A DNA stretch of 64,000 bases from Pseudomonas sp. (GTDB lineage Bacteria; Pseudomonadota; Gammaproteobacteria; Pseudomonadales; Pseudomonadaceae): assembly GCA_007713455.1 (NCBI GenBank), contig VMRT01000010.1, positions 1 to 64,000 of the forward strand, read 5' to 3'. The notes beneath the pieces are model-generated. The model was not told the origin of the DNA, ran no database searches, and saw only the letters and a program-made list of their open reading frames with translations. Of this stretch, positions 19,180-28,668 are shown piece after piece (the stretch's first letter is position 1; every line of letters begins with the position of its first letter). The translations under genes and the position numbers were made by a program.

Positions 19180-22100
19180 CTAGTCGCGACCGTCGATCAG
19201 GCGCCGGATGCGGGCGGCGAGAATGTCGATGCTGAACGGTTTGGCGAGGATATCCATGCCGGGTGCGAGGAAGTCGTTACGCATCTCGTCGTCCGGTACG
19301 TAGCCGGTGATGAACAGCACCTTCAGTTCGGGGCGGTGCTGTCGCGCGCTTTCCACCAGCTGCCGTCCGTTCAAGCCGGGCAGGCCGAAATCGGTGACCA
19401 GCAGATCGAGGCGCTGATCGCCGCGCAAGTAGGGCAGCGCGCCATTCGCATCGACTGCTTCCAGCACCTGGTAGCCCAGCTCCTGCAGCACCTCCACGAC
19501 GAGCATGCGCACGGCGGCCTCGTCCTCCACCACCAGCACGATCTCCCCGTTCGTCGCGCTGGGCACCTCCGTCGATTGCGACGCTGCAGGCGGTAGCTCG
19601 TCCTGGGCCTCGTTGCGCGGCAGGTAGAGGATGACCTGCGTGCCTTCGCCCAGCGTGCTGTCGATGCGCACGTGACCACCGGTCTGCTTGGCGAAGCCGT
19701 AGACCATCGACAGGCCTAGGCCGGTGCCCTGGCCGATCGGTTTGGTGGTGAAGAATGGATCGAATGCCTTGGCGATGGTCTGAGCCGACATGCCGGAGCC
19801 GTTGTCGGTGACGCTCAGCACCACGTAGTCGCCCGGTTCGGGGGCGTCCGGCTGGCGCTGTTGGATCCGTACATTGCGCGTGTTCACCCCGAGGCGTCCG
19901 CCATCGGGCATGGCATCCCGGGCATTGATCACCAGGTTGAGCAGGGCGTTTTCAAGTTGGTGGCCGTCGGTGTAAGCGAGCCAGGCATCTGCCTGCAGCT
20001 CGACTTCCAGACGGATGTGCTCGCCCATGGTGCGACGCAGCATGTCCTCCATCGACACCACCAATAGGTTCACGTCGACCGGTTTGGGGTCCAGCGACTG
20101 GCGACGGGCAAAGGCCAGCAGGCGATGGGTCAGCGCCGCGGCACGGTTGGCCGAGGTGGTCGCGGCGTCGATGTAGCGGTCGAGATCGCCGGTATTGCCG
20201 CCGGCGACACGCCGCTGGATCAGGTCGAGCGCGCCGAGCACGCCGGTCAGCATGTTGTTGAAGTCGTGCGCCAGGCCGCCGGTGAGTTGCCCGATGGCTT
20301 CCATCTTCTGCGCGTGGCGCAGCGCTTCTTCGGCGCGCTCGCGCTCGGCCATCTCGATGTGCAGCCGGCTGTTGATCGCCGCCAGCTCGCGGGTGCGTTC
20401 GGCGACCCGGCGCTCGAGGCTGTCGTTGAGTTCGCGCAGCGCCTCTTCGGCGGCAACCTGGGCAGTGACGTCAGTATTGGTGCCGAACCAGTGGGTAACC
20501 TGGCCGAAGTCGTCGCGAATCGGCAATGCGCGGGAGAGGAACCAGCGGTACTTGCCGTCCTTGCCGCGCAACGGAAAGGTTTCTTCCCAGATCGAGCCGA
20601 TGGCAAAGGCGCGCTTCATCGAGGCGCTGACCCGCTCATGGTGGTCCGGGTGGTTCACCGTGCGCCAGCCAAGGGCGCGCATGGCTTCGTCGGTGGTGCC
20701 GGTGTAGTCGTACCAGCGCTTGTTGTACCAGTAGATGTGGCCGCTGGGGTCGGCCATCCAGGCGAACTGGCTCATGTTGTCGGCGAGGGTGCGGAACTGC
20801 TCTTCGCTCTCCCGCAATGCGCGTTCGGCGCGCATGCGCTCATCGGCGGTCCAGGCGCGGTCGGCGACTTCGCGGATGAACGAGATGTCGTCGTCGAGCC
20901 AGCCGCGCGGCTGTTCTTCGAGCAGCATCATCACGGCGGAAATGCGGCCCTGCTCGAACAGCGGGACGCAGACGATGCTGCGGATCTGGCTTTCGGCAAA
21001 GTTCTCCGCATGGCTGGCGGTGCGGGCGTCGTGCAGCACGTCCTCGATCACGACCAGTTCGTTTTCCTGCAGGTCATAGAAGAAGTCGCCGTAATCGGCG
21101 AAATGCACCACTTCGCTGCTGCTGTCCGAACGGCCGTCGCTCCAGTAGCGCTCGATGGTGGCGCTCTGGCTCGGTGCATCGACACTGGCGAACAGCACTC
21201 GGGATACACCGATGGTGCGGCCGATCACGCTCACCGCGGCATGCGCGATGGTCTGGCTGTCGTGCTGCTCGCGCAGCAGGTCGCCCAGTTCGATCAGCGC
21301 GGTCTGACGCTGTTCGGCCTGCTGGCGATCCTTGATCTGCTCTTCGAGCATCTCGTTCATGCGCAGCATGCGTTCGGCAGCGTTGCGTTCGGCGGTGATG
21401 TTGCGCGCGGTACCGAGGATGCGCACCTTGCCGCTGGAATCGACGAGCCGGCGGCCACGATTGGCGAGCCAGACGAACTCGCCGATGCGGGTATCGAAGA
21501 TGCGGTAGTCGAGCTGGAACTCGCCGTCGCCACGTCCCGCCAGGGTCTCGCCCAGCGCCTTGAGCAGCACGCTGCGGTCGTCCGGATGGATCCGCGCAAG
21601 AATCTCGTGCACACCCAGCCCCGGCTCATCCGGCGCCAGCCCGGCCATGGCCTTGAGTTGTGCGTCCCAGTGCAGCGAATGATGGCTGTCGCGGTATTCC
21701 CAGACGCCGATCGAGGCGATCTCGTTGGCGAGGCTGATGCGCTGCTCGGCTTCGCGCAGGGCCTTGCTGGCCCGCATGCGCTCGGCCGCGGCACGGACGC
21801 GCTCCAGCACCTCGCGCGCCAGGCCGATGTCGTCCGGGCTCCACGGCAGTGGCTGGCTGCGGATGAACATGAGCACCGCGGGCTGGGTGCCGGACTCGAC
21901 ACCTGGCAACTCGGTGAACAGGACCGAGCGGGCGGCCAGATGTTGCAGCAGCGAGACACTGCCTGACGTGTCTTCCTCGAGTACGACCAGGTTTTCGTCT
22001 GGCAGGCGGTCGATGAAACCGGCGGCGTCCGCTTCCAGGCTATGACGCCCTACCCGGCTCGGAGCATCCGCAGCCAGCCATTCCTGTTTCACGGCCAGCG

Positions 22101-23916
22101 TGCCGTCCTTCACGGTCCCCCAGGCGATGCAGTCACAGTGCGTAAGCCGGGCCAGGCGCTCGTCAAGTACGCAGCAGACATCGACCTGCTCGCTGCAAGC
22201 CTGTAGGCAATCGCTCAGTTCGAGAAGAAAGGCCTGCAATGCCTGGTGCTGGGTGCGCTCACTGATGTCGCTGAAGGTGCAGATGGCGCCCTGCAGCTCG
22301 CCGTCGCGGTAGATCGGCGCCACCCGGTATTCCACCGGCAGGCTGCTGCCGTCGACGCGGAAGAACAGTTCGTGCTCGACGTGGCGTGGTTCGCCGGTCG
22401 TGGCGGTGTGCTGGATCGGGCAGTCCTGCACCGGGTAGGGGCTGCCGTCCGGATGGCTGTGATGGATCACATGGTGCAGCTGGCGGCCTAGCACTTCCTC
22501 GCGGCTGGCGAAGCCCAGCAGGTTGAGGAAGGCATCGTTGCACAGGGTGACCATGCCGCCGCGGTCGATGGAGTAGAAACCTTCGTTGGCCGAATCCAGC
22601 AACAGGCGGGTGAAGGCTTCGCTCTCCAGCCGCTGCATCTCCGAGCGCCGGCGGCTGTCGACGTCCTGGGCCACGCAGACCCAGTGCAGCAATTGTCCGT
22701 CGGCATCGTAGATCGGTGCAGCGCTGACCTGGAACCAGCGCGGCTGGCCATCGATGTCGCGCAGGGGCAGTTCGAGCTTGAACGGTAGTTGGCGTTGCAG
22801 CGCGGCCTGCCATTGTTCGGCCGTACGCTGGCGATCGTTCGCGGAGACCGCGACAAGCCAGCCGTCGCCACGTGATTGCTGCTCGTCCAGGCCGGTGAAT
22901 TCGCACCAGTAACTGTTGCAATAGCTCAGGCTGCCATCGGCATCGCATTGCCAGACCACCTGTGGACTGAGGTCGACCAGCGTGCGGTAACGCTCCTCCA
23001 TTTCCCAGGCGAAGCTCTGCTGCAGCCGCGCTTCGGTCAAATCGCGGAGAATTTTGACGAAGCCCTGCGTCTTGCCGTCGTGCAAAAGCGGGGTAAGCAC
23101 TCCACTGGCCCAGAAGCGGGAACCGTCCTTGCGCTGGTGCCAGCGTTCATCGATGGCGCTGCCTTTCTCACGTGCCGTGCGCATTTCCTGCTCAGGCGCG
23201 TGTTGTGCGCAATCCTCTTCGGTGAAGATGCGGGCGAGCGGCTGGCCAATCATCTCTTTGGCAGTCCAGCCGAGCATGCGCTGCGCACCGCTGTTCCAGC
23301 TGGTGATGCACCCGCGCGGGTCGCTGGCGAGAATGGCGTAGTCCTGGGCGCTGTCGATGATCTGGCGGCTGCGCGCGTCTTCGCCGCGTAAACGCCGCAG
23401 TTCCAGCAGCGCCATGACCTGGCGTGCCACTGCCAGCAGCTGCGCGCCCTGACGCGGTGAGAGCTCGCGTGGCTGGCGGTCGCAGACGCACAGCGTACCC
23501 AGCGGCAGGCCATCGTCGTCGCGCAGGATCGCCGCGGCATAGAAGCGTGCGGGCTCGCCTGCGGCGAGACGTGGCATTTCCACGGGCGCGCTGAGCTCGC
23601 CGCTTTGCCTGGTGATCAGCGGCTCGGATTGCAGGATCGCGCGGGCACAGAGCGAGCGCGTGAGCGGAACGGGCACGCGCTGGAGCGCGAAGGCGCCCTT
23701 GCAGTACTGGTATTGGTCATCGATGAAATGGATCGCCGCCGCCGGACAGGCACAGAGGTCCGCAGCCATGGCGGCAAGCTCATCCAGCTCCGCGTCGCAC
23801 GAGGCGTCGAGCGCGGCATAACGAGCCAATGCGATCAGCCGTTCAGCTTCATTCCAGGTCGCTGTGAGGGCGCTGTGTTCGGCGTTCAAGGTGTCCTGCT
23901 CGGCTATCCATGGCAC
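19180..23916 (-). CDS. multi-sensor hybrid histidine kinase with C-terminal receiver
   Basis: The 1578-residue protein is predicted to be cytoplasmic, as no clear membrane span is visible. Domain order by rough position is GAF (30-175), PAS (185-300), PAS (305-430), PAS (435-560), GAF (565-720), PAS (735-860), GAF (885-1040), PAS (1055-1180), a coiled linker, HisKA with GGLAHDFNN (H about 1230), HATPase with VINARDAMPDGG, DNGSGM and GQGTGLGLSM, and a receiver domain with LLVTDFGLPG. It would autophosphorylate and pass phosphate to its own receiver; the output partner is not encoded nearby. The start is uncertain: the frame opens at GTG 23916 with no good ribosome site. The first GAF resembles light- or redox-sensing GAFs but no chromophore residue can be assigned. 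Confidence 0.88.
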   Translation of the reverse strand: MPWIAEQDTLNAEHSALTATWNEAERLIALARYAALDASCDAELDELAAMAADLCACPAAAIHFIDDQYQYCKGAFALQRVPVPLTRSLCARAILQSEPLITRQSGELSAPVEMPRLAAGEPARFYAAAILRDDDGLPLGTLCVCDRQPRELSPRQGAQLLAVARQVMALLELRRLRGEDARSRQIIDSAQDYAILASDPRGCITSWNSGAQRMLGWTAKEMIGQPLARIFTEEDCAQHAPEQEMRTAREKGSAIDERWHQRKDGSRFWASGVLTPLLHDGKTQGFVKILRDLTEARLQQSFAWEMEERYRTLVDLSPQVVWQCDADGSLSYCNSYWCEFTGLDEQQSRGDGWLVAVSANDRQRTAEQWQAALQRQLPFKLELPLRDIDGQPRWFQVSAAPIYDADGQLLHWVCVAQDVDSRRRSEMQRLESEAFTRLLLDSANEGFYSIDRGGMVTLCNDAFLNLLGFASREEVLGRQLHHVIHHSHPDGSPYPVQDCPIQHTATTGEPRHVEHELFFRVDGSSLPVEYRVAPIYRDGELQGAICTFSDISERTQHQALQAFLLELSDCLQACSEQVDVCCVLDERLARLTHCDCIAWGTVKDGTLAVKQEWLAADAPSRVGRHSLEADAAGFIDRLPDENLVVLEEDTSGSVSLLQHLAARSVLFTELPGVESGTQPAVLMFIRSQPLPWSPDDIGLAREVLERVRAAAERMRASKALREAEQRISLANEIASIGVWEYRDSHHSLHWDAQLKAMAGLAPDEPGLGVHEILARIHPDDRSVLLKALGETLAGRGDGEFQLDYRIFDTRIGEFVWLANRGRRLVDSSGKVRILGTARNITAERNAAERMLRMNEMLEEQIKDRQQAEQRQTALIELGDLLREQHDSQTIAHAAVSVIGRTIGVSRVLFASVDAPSQSATIERYWSDGRSDSSSEVVHFADYGDFFYDLQENELVVIEDVLHDARTASHAENFAESQIRSIVCVPLFEQGRISAVMMLLEEQPRGWLDDDISFIREVADRAWTADERMRAERALRESEEQFRTLADNMSQFAWMADPSGHIYWYNKRWYDYTGTTDEAMRALGWRTVNHPDHHERVSASMKRAFAIGSIWEETFPLRGKDGKYRWFLSRALPIRDDFGQVTHWFGTNTDVTAQVAAEEALRELNDSLERRVAERTRELAAINSRLHIEMAERERAEEALRHAQKMEAIGQLTGGLAHDFNNMLTGVLGALDLIQRRVAGGNTGDLDRYIDAATTSANRAAALTHRLLAFARRQSLDPKPVDVNLLVVSMEDMLRRTMGEHIRLEVELQADAWLAYTDGHQLENALLNLVINARDAMPDGGRLGVNTRNVRIQQRQPDAPEPGDYVVLSVTDNGSGMSAQTIAKAFDPFFTTKPIGQGTGLGLSMVYGFAKQTGGHVRIDSTLGEGTQVILYLPRNEAQDELPPAASQSTEVPSATNGEIVLVVEDEAAVRMLVVEVLQELGYQVLEAVDANGALPYLRGDQRLDLLVTDFGLPGLNGRQLVESARQHRPELKVLFITGYVPDDEMRNDFLAPGMDILAKPFSIDILAARIRRLIDGRD

Positions 23917-24080
23917 TGAGTAATTCAGACGGGTCTGTCAGTCGACCACCCTTCAGCGGCGGGTGTGTCGAGCGGTCAGCAAAAGACTACGCCGAGCCTG
24001 CTTGGTTCAGGCAGCAGGCGACGAAACTCCCGACGAACGGAACGCCGCGCGGGTGCCCGCACCGGGTCGTCAGCGTTGCG

Positions 24081-25685
24081 CTAACGCGCCGCGTCCAGCG
24101 CCCTGAGGAGCGCGGCATCGCGCTGGTAAATGTCCGGGCGATAGCGCAGCTGGCCGGTGTCGTCGACGGCCGCGGTCCAGTAGGCCATCAGGATCGGCGT
24201 GCGGCGCGCCAGGCGGTACTCGTGGGTCTTGCCGGTCTGCAGCAGTCTGGCGACGGTCTCGCGCTCGTCTTCGTCGAGTAGCAGATCGACCAGCTGCAGC
24301 GCCCCTTCGACGCGCACGCAGCCGGAGCTGAGGGCACGCTGGCTGAGATCGAACAGCGGCTTGCTCGGCGTATCGTGCAGGTACACCGAGAACGGGTTGG
24401 CGAAGCGGATCGCCACCTGTCCGAGCGGATTGGCCGGACCTGCCTCCTGGCGCAGCATGATGTTGCGCGGTGCATGCCAGTCGATGCTGGCCGGGTCCAG
24501 GTCGTTGCCCTGGGCATCGAGCACGCGCATCCCGTGACGCGCGAGGTAGCCGGCGTCCTCGCGGATCAACGGCAGCTTGTCCTGCTGCAGGATGGTCGGA
24601 GGTACGGTCCAGGTGGGGTTGAGCGTGAGTCGGGTGATCTGCGATTTCAGCGGCGGCGTCTGCCGCGTCTGGCGGCCGACCTGGGTGCGCGTCTGCCAGA
24701 ACGGACAGCTGTCGCGGTAGTAGATCAGCCGTGCGCCGGCGATATCCACCAGCAGCGATTGCGGCTCGATGTCCCGGCTGATCCAGCGCAGGCGCTCCAG
24801 ATTGATACGCACCTGATCGAGACGGCTGGCCGGGCTGACGTTCAATGCAGCCAGAGTGCCGGCGCCGATCACGCCGTCGGCTTCCAAGCCATGTCGCGTC
24901 TGAAAGCGGCGCACCGCCTCGACCAGCTCGTCGTCGTAGTGCGGCTCCAGCGCCGCCGTACTGGTGGCGCCGGCGAGCAGCATTTCGCGCAGCAGCGGCA
25001 CACGTTCATCGCTCATTCCGGGTCGCAGCGTCGTGCCGTCCGGCAATGGCCGCCAGGCGGGCAGCGGCGCCAGGCGCAACCGCGCATAGGCGGCGCGCAA
25101 GTCGCGGTACAGCGCAAGGGCCGGGCGGGCGCGCTCGAAGGCCTGCGGCAGATCGGTAAGGCCCTGCACGGCGATCTGCAGCAATTGCTGGCTATCGTCG
25201 CGCTCCGCGGCGTCGGGGCTGCGCCAGATCGGCTCGACATCGGCCTGGTGCAGGCGACCACGGGCCAGATGGTGCAGCGCTTCCAGATAGGCGTGGCTGG
25301 TAAGGATGTCAGCGCATTCGCGATGCAGCGGCGCGGTCGACGACTGATAGAGCTGCTCGCGTATGCGCGCGGGCTGATATTGCGCCGGGTCCAGGCCGTC
25401 ATCGGCCAGTTGCGCGAGCTGCTGCAGCAAGCCGTCGAGCGTCGCATAGGAATTCCACACCGGCTGGTGATGCACGGCTGCATAGAATGCCGACAGGCGC
25501 TGCAGCGCCTCTGGTTCCAGCCTGTCCGGGATCGCCGTGCAGCGCTCTGGCAGGTTCGTCAGCGCGGTTTCGAGCGGCGTCGGCGGCGCGACGAGCGGCT
25601 CTGCCGAGACCGCGATCGGGGCGAGGCAGAGCCAGACGGCAAGACGAAATGCACATTTTTTGAACAATTTATCGCTCCAGGCCAT
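24081..25685 (-). CDS. YcbB/LdtD-type murein L,D-transpeptidase
   Basis: The 534-residue periplasmic protein cross-links peptidoglycan through 3-3 bonds. A signal peptide (CAFRLAVWLCLAPIAVSA) is followed by a scaffold domain, a peptidoglycan-binding repeat (VRRFQTRHGLEADGVIGAGTLAALN) and the YkuD catalytic domain with LNPTWTVPPTIL, HGMRVLD and the active-site motif SSGCVRVE. The start could be ATG 25685 or TTG 25667; the latter has TGGAG eight bases upstream and gives a shorter, cleaner signal peptide. Its upstream neighbour, divergently transcribed, is a second L,D-transpeptidase-fold gene, so the pair shares a 209-base control region. Confidence 0.9.
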   Translation of the reverse strand: MAWSDKLFKKCAFRLAVWLCLAPIAVSAEPLVAPPTPLETALTNLPERCTAIPDRLEPEALQRLSAFYAAVHHQPVWNSYATLDGLLQQLAQLADDGLDPAQYQPARIREQLYQSSTAPLHRECADILTSHAYLEALHHLARGRLHQADVEPIWRSPDAAERDDSQQLLQIAVQGLTDLPQAFERARPALALYRDLRAAYARLRLAPLPAWRPLPDGTTLRPGMSDERVPLLREMLLAGATSTAALEPHYDDELVEAVRRFQTRHGLEADGVIGAGTLAALNVSPASRLDQVRINLERLRWISRDIEPQSLLVDIAGARLIYYRDSCPFWQTRTQVGRQTRQTPPLKSQITRLTLNPTWTVPPTILQQDKLPLIREDAGYLARHGMRVLDAQGNDLDPASIDWHAPRNIMLRQEAGPANPLGQVAIRFANPFSVYLHDTPSKPLFDLSQRALSSGCVRVEGALQLVDLLLDEDERETVARLLQTGKTHEYRLARRTPILMAYWTAAVDDTGQLRYRPDIYQRDAALLRALDAAR

Positions 25686-25894
25686 TCCCGTGACTGCTAG
25701 ACTGCGCGCCTGTAGGGCCGCCGTTCCGGTGTCTGCCGGCATTCTTTCGGGCCCATAAAAACATATCCTGCCGGGCATTGGGCGCACGTTCGTCCCGCCC
25801 GGCTTCGTTGCGCTGCTGCTGTGTTCGGCAGCGAGTATGCGGCGCCGGCCAGACAGGAAGTCGTCAGGCCGGGCCCGACGAGGTTGCTTGCTCG

Positions 25895-26608
25895 ATGATG
25901 TCTATGCTTCGACGTGCCTGCCTGGCGGCGGGACTTTTCGTTCTCGCTTCGCCTGTCTGGGCGGCCGGTGCAACCTATCAGCCGATGGTCGACAGCCTGG
26001 CCCGACTGGCGCCCAAGCTCGACCGCCAGGTTCTGACCCACGCCGTCGCGGCCATGCGGTGCGCCGTCAACAACGGTGCAAGTGCTGCCCAGCGTCTGGC
26101 GGTGATCGATTTCTCGCTGCCCTCCAGCGAGCGACGGCTGTGGATCTTCGATCTGGAAAAGGAAGAGTTGCTGCTCGAGGACCTGGTCGCCCATGGCCAG
26201 AAGTCCGGCGACAATCACGCCACGCAGTTCTCCAATACGGTAGGCAGTCACCAGTCCAGCATCGGTCTGTTCCGCACCGCCGAAAGCTACAGCGGCAAGC
26301 ATGGCTACTCGCTGCGCATGGACGGATTGGAGCCGGGAATCAATGACCGCGCCCGCGAACGCGCCATCGTCATCCACCCGGCGGCTTACGTGAATCCTTC
26401 CTGGATTGCCACCCAGGGCCGCATCGGCCGCAGTCAGGGCTGCCCGGCGGTACGGCCTGAGGTGGCGCGGATGGTGGTCGATAGCCTCAAGGGCGGCCAG
26501 TTCATGTTCTCCTGGTACCCCGACCAGCAATGGCTGCAATCCTCGGCGTATCTCAACTGCAAGCCCAACCAGGTCGCGACCATTCTCGCTGCACGTTCGG
26601 GCGGCTGA
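25895..26608 (+). CDS. murein L,D-transpeptidase catalytic-domain protein (YkuD_2 type)
   Basis: The 237-residue protein has a signal peptide (MLRRACLAAGLFVLASPVWA) and the YkuD_2-type catalytic domain. Visible motifs are LWIFDLEKEELLLEDLVAHG, TVGSHQSSIGLFRTAESYSG and the active-site block GRSQGCPAVRPEVA with the catalytic cysteine. It lacks a peptidoglycan-binding repeat. Substrate use is not established for this subfamily. Three ATG codons (25895, 25898, 25904) are in frame; the first is given. It diverges from the larger YcbB-type gene, suggesting a shared envelope role. Confidence 0.87.
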   Translation: MMSMLRRACLAAGLFVLASPVWAAGATYQPMVDSLARLAPKLDRQVLTHAVAAMRCAVNNGASAAQRLAVIDFSLPSSERRLWIFDLEKEELLLEDLVAHGQKSGDNHATQFSNTVGSHQSSIGLFRTAESYSGKHGYSLRMDGLEPGINDRARERAIVIHPAAYVNPSWIATQGRIGRSQGCPAVRPEVARMVVDSLKGGQFMFSWYPDQQWLQSSAYLNCKPNQVATILAARSGG

Positions 26609-26685
26609 TGCAGCATTCGGATCGTCGCTAGGGTCGGCCTCATCGGCGCAAGTGCGGGCACTGACGCAGGTGCGGTCCGAGGTGG

Positions 26686-26763
26686 CGTAGGGTGGATCAC
26701 GCTTCACCGATCCACCGGACGGAGTTGTGGTGGATGTAAAAAGCGACACCCACCCTACAAACG
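26686..26763. repeat. MITE-like inverted-repeat element (GTAGGGTGG ends)
   Basis: A 71-base core from 26688 to 26758 begins GTAGGGTGG and ends CCACCCTAC, with an inner inverted pair ggtggatc/gatccacc on the left half and tggtggatg on the right. Short elements with GTAGGGTGG termini are scattered through many proteobacterial genomes from memory. It lies between convergent genes and could fold into a long hairpin and act as a terminator. Confidence 0.65.
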
Positions 26764-26777
26764 CCTCGAGCCTCCGG

Positions 26778-28562
26778 CTATTTCTGCTCGCTCTGCGGCG
26801 TCACCCGCAGCACTTCTTCCACGGTGGTGAGGCCGGCGGCGATCTTCTGGGCGCCTGAGAGGCGCAGGCTGCGCATGCCATCCTTGAAGGCCTGGCGGCG
26901 CAGGGCGACGATGTCGGTGTCGGCGGTGATCAGCGGCTTGATCGCGTCGTTCAGCAGCATGATCTCGTAGACCCCGGCGCGACCGCGGAAACCAGTGTCG
27001 CGGCATTCCAGGCAGCCTACCGCCCGTTGCGCGGTGGTCGGCAGCGGGGCGTTCCAAGGTTTGGTCAATGCGCTCCAGTCGTCTGCATCCAGCTGCATCG
27101 GCGCCTTGCAGTGCGGGCACAGCGTGCGCACCAGGCGCTGGGCCATGACGCCGAGCAGTGTGGCCTTGAGCAGGTAATGCGGCACGCCCAGTTCCAGCAG
27201 GCGGGTGATCGCGCTGGGCGCGTCGTTGGTGTGCAGGGTGGAGAGCACCAGGTGGCCGGTCAGTGCGGCCTGGATGGCCATCTCGGCGGTTTCCAGGTCG
27301 CGGATCTCGCCGACCATGATGATGTCTGGGTCCTGACGCATCAGCGCGCGCACGCCGCTGGCGAAGGTCAGATCGATGTTGTGCTGCACCTGCATCTGGT
27401 TGAAGGCGCCCTCAATCATCTCGATCGGGTCCTCGATGGTGCAGACGTTCACCTCGGGCGTCGCCAGCTGCTTGAGCGTGGTGTAGAGCGTGGTGGTCTT
27501 GCCCGAGCCGGTCGGCCCGGTAACCAGGATGATGCCGTTCGGCTGGCTCGTCATGCTCTGCCAGCGGCGCAGGTCGTCGGCGGAAAAGCCCAGCTGGTCG
27601 AAGCCCTTGAGCAGCACCTCGGGGTCGAAGATACGCATCACCATCTTCTCGCCGAACGCCGTGGGCAGCGTCGACAGACGCAGCTCGACCTCGCCGCCTT
27701 CCGGCGTCTTCGTCTTGACCCGACCATCCTGCGGCTTGCGCTTCTCGGCAACGTTCATGCGACCGAGGGATTTAAGGCGGCTGACCACCGCCATCGTCAC
27801 CTGCGGCGGGAACTGATAGACGTTGTGCAGCACGCCGTCGATGCGAAAGCGTACCGAGCCCTGCTCGCGACGCGGCTCGATGTGGATGTCGCTGGCGCGC
27901 TGCTGGAAGGCGTACTGGAACAGCCAGTCGACGATGTTGACGATGTGCGAGTCGTTGGCGTCCGGCTCCTGATCGCTGGCGCCGAGGTTGAGCAGTTGCT
28001 CGAAGTTGCCGACGCCGCTGATTTTCTGATCGGTACCACTGGCGCCGCTGACCGACTTGGCCAGGCGGTAGAACTCGACGGTGAAGCGCTGAATGTCGCT
28101 CGGGTTGGCCACCACGCGCTTGATTGGGCGCTTGAGCACGTGGGTCAGGTTGGCTTCCCAGCCGTGCACGAAGGGCTGGCTGCTGGCGATGGTGACGGCG
28201 CTGTTGTCCACCGCCACTGCGAGGATGCTGTGGCGCTGGGCGAAGGCGTAGGACATCAGTGGGGTGACGGCGGCGACGTCGATCTTCAGCGGGTCGATGC
28301 GCAGATACGGCTGACCGGCGCGTTCCGCCAGCCAGACGGTCAGCGTTTCCAGATCGAGCTTCTTGCCCGGCCGCTGCAGATCATCAAGCTGCTGCGCGGC
28401 GAGGAATTCCAGCGGATGCTGCTGGTTGGCCACCGCGCTGCGGCGGACCGTCAGGCATTGTTCGGCGCTGTCCTGCGCGACCCGCCCCTGGGCGACCAGC
28501 TCGCGCAACAGATCGGCGAGATCGAGAGGGCGGTCCTGGGAGGGCGAGTTCAGCACGGACAT
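26778..28562 (-). CDS. GspE/PilB-family secretion ATPase (PA5210-like)
   Basis: The 594-residue protein is a hexameric traffic ATPase like those driving type II secretion or type IV pilus assembly. An N-terminal MshE-like domain (1-170) precedes the RecA-like core with Walker A GPTGSGKTTTLYT, Asp box IEDPIE, Walker B IIMVGEIRDLETAE, His box ALTGHLVLSTLHTND, and the zinc-binding pair CPHC ... CLEC. ATG 28562 has AAGGAA upstream. No other pilus or secretion genes are near; in PAO1 the equivalent gene is also an orphan at the same place. Partner machinery is therefore unknown. Confidence 0.9.
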   Translation of the reverse strand: MSVLNSPSQDRPLDLADLLRELVAQGRVAQDSAEQCLTVRRSAVANQQHPLEFLAAQQLDDLQRPGKKLDLETLTVWLAERAGQPYLRIDPLKIDVAAVTPLMSYAFAQRHSILAVAVDNSAVTIASSQPFVHGWEANLTHVLKRPIKRVVANPSDIQRFTVEFYRLAKSVSGASGTDQKISGVGNFEQLLNLGASDQEPDANDSHIVNIVDWLFQYAFQQRASDIHIEPRREQGSVRFRIDGVLHNVYQFPPQVTMAVVSRLKSLGRMNVAEKRKPQDGRVKTKTPEGGEVELRLSTLPTAFGEKMVMRIFDPEVLLKGFDQLGFSADDLRRWQSMTSQPNGIILVTGPTGSGKTTTLYTTLKQLATPEVNVCTIEDPIEMIEGAFNQMQVQHNIDLTFASGVRALMRQDPDIIMVGEIRDLETAEMAIQAALTGHLVLSTLHTNDAPSAITRLLELGVPHYLLKATLLGVMAQRLVRTLCPHCKAPMQLDADDWSALTKPWNAPLPTTAQRAVGCLECRDTGFRGRAGVYEIMLLNDAIKPLITADTDIVALRRQAFKDGMRSLRLSGAQKIAAGLTTVEEVLRVTPQSEQK

Positions 28563-28610
28563 GGGATTCCTTCGACGCAGCGGCGGGAAAAGCCAAGCTT
28601 GCCGCTAAAG

Positions 28611-28634
28611 CCCCGGCGTTGTCTGCCGCCGGGG
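28611..28634. terminator. hairpin between CYTH/CHAD gene and the secretion ATPase gene
   Basis: A perfect eight-pair stem CCCCGGCG/CGCCGGGG with an eight-base loop lies between the two minus-strand genes. Downstream of it on the minus strand is only a short CTTT run, so it may attenuate rather than stop transcription. Confidence 0.55.
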
Positions 28635-28668
28635 TTCAACTTTGAGCAGCTTGCGCCGTCTTGGGGCG

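Noticed and set aside
20125-21966. 613-codon plus-strand frame within the hybrid kinase gene
   Set aside because: Antisense to clearly coding PAS/GAF/kinase sequence; low-complexity translation.
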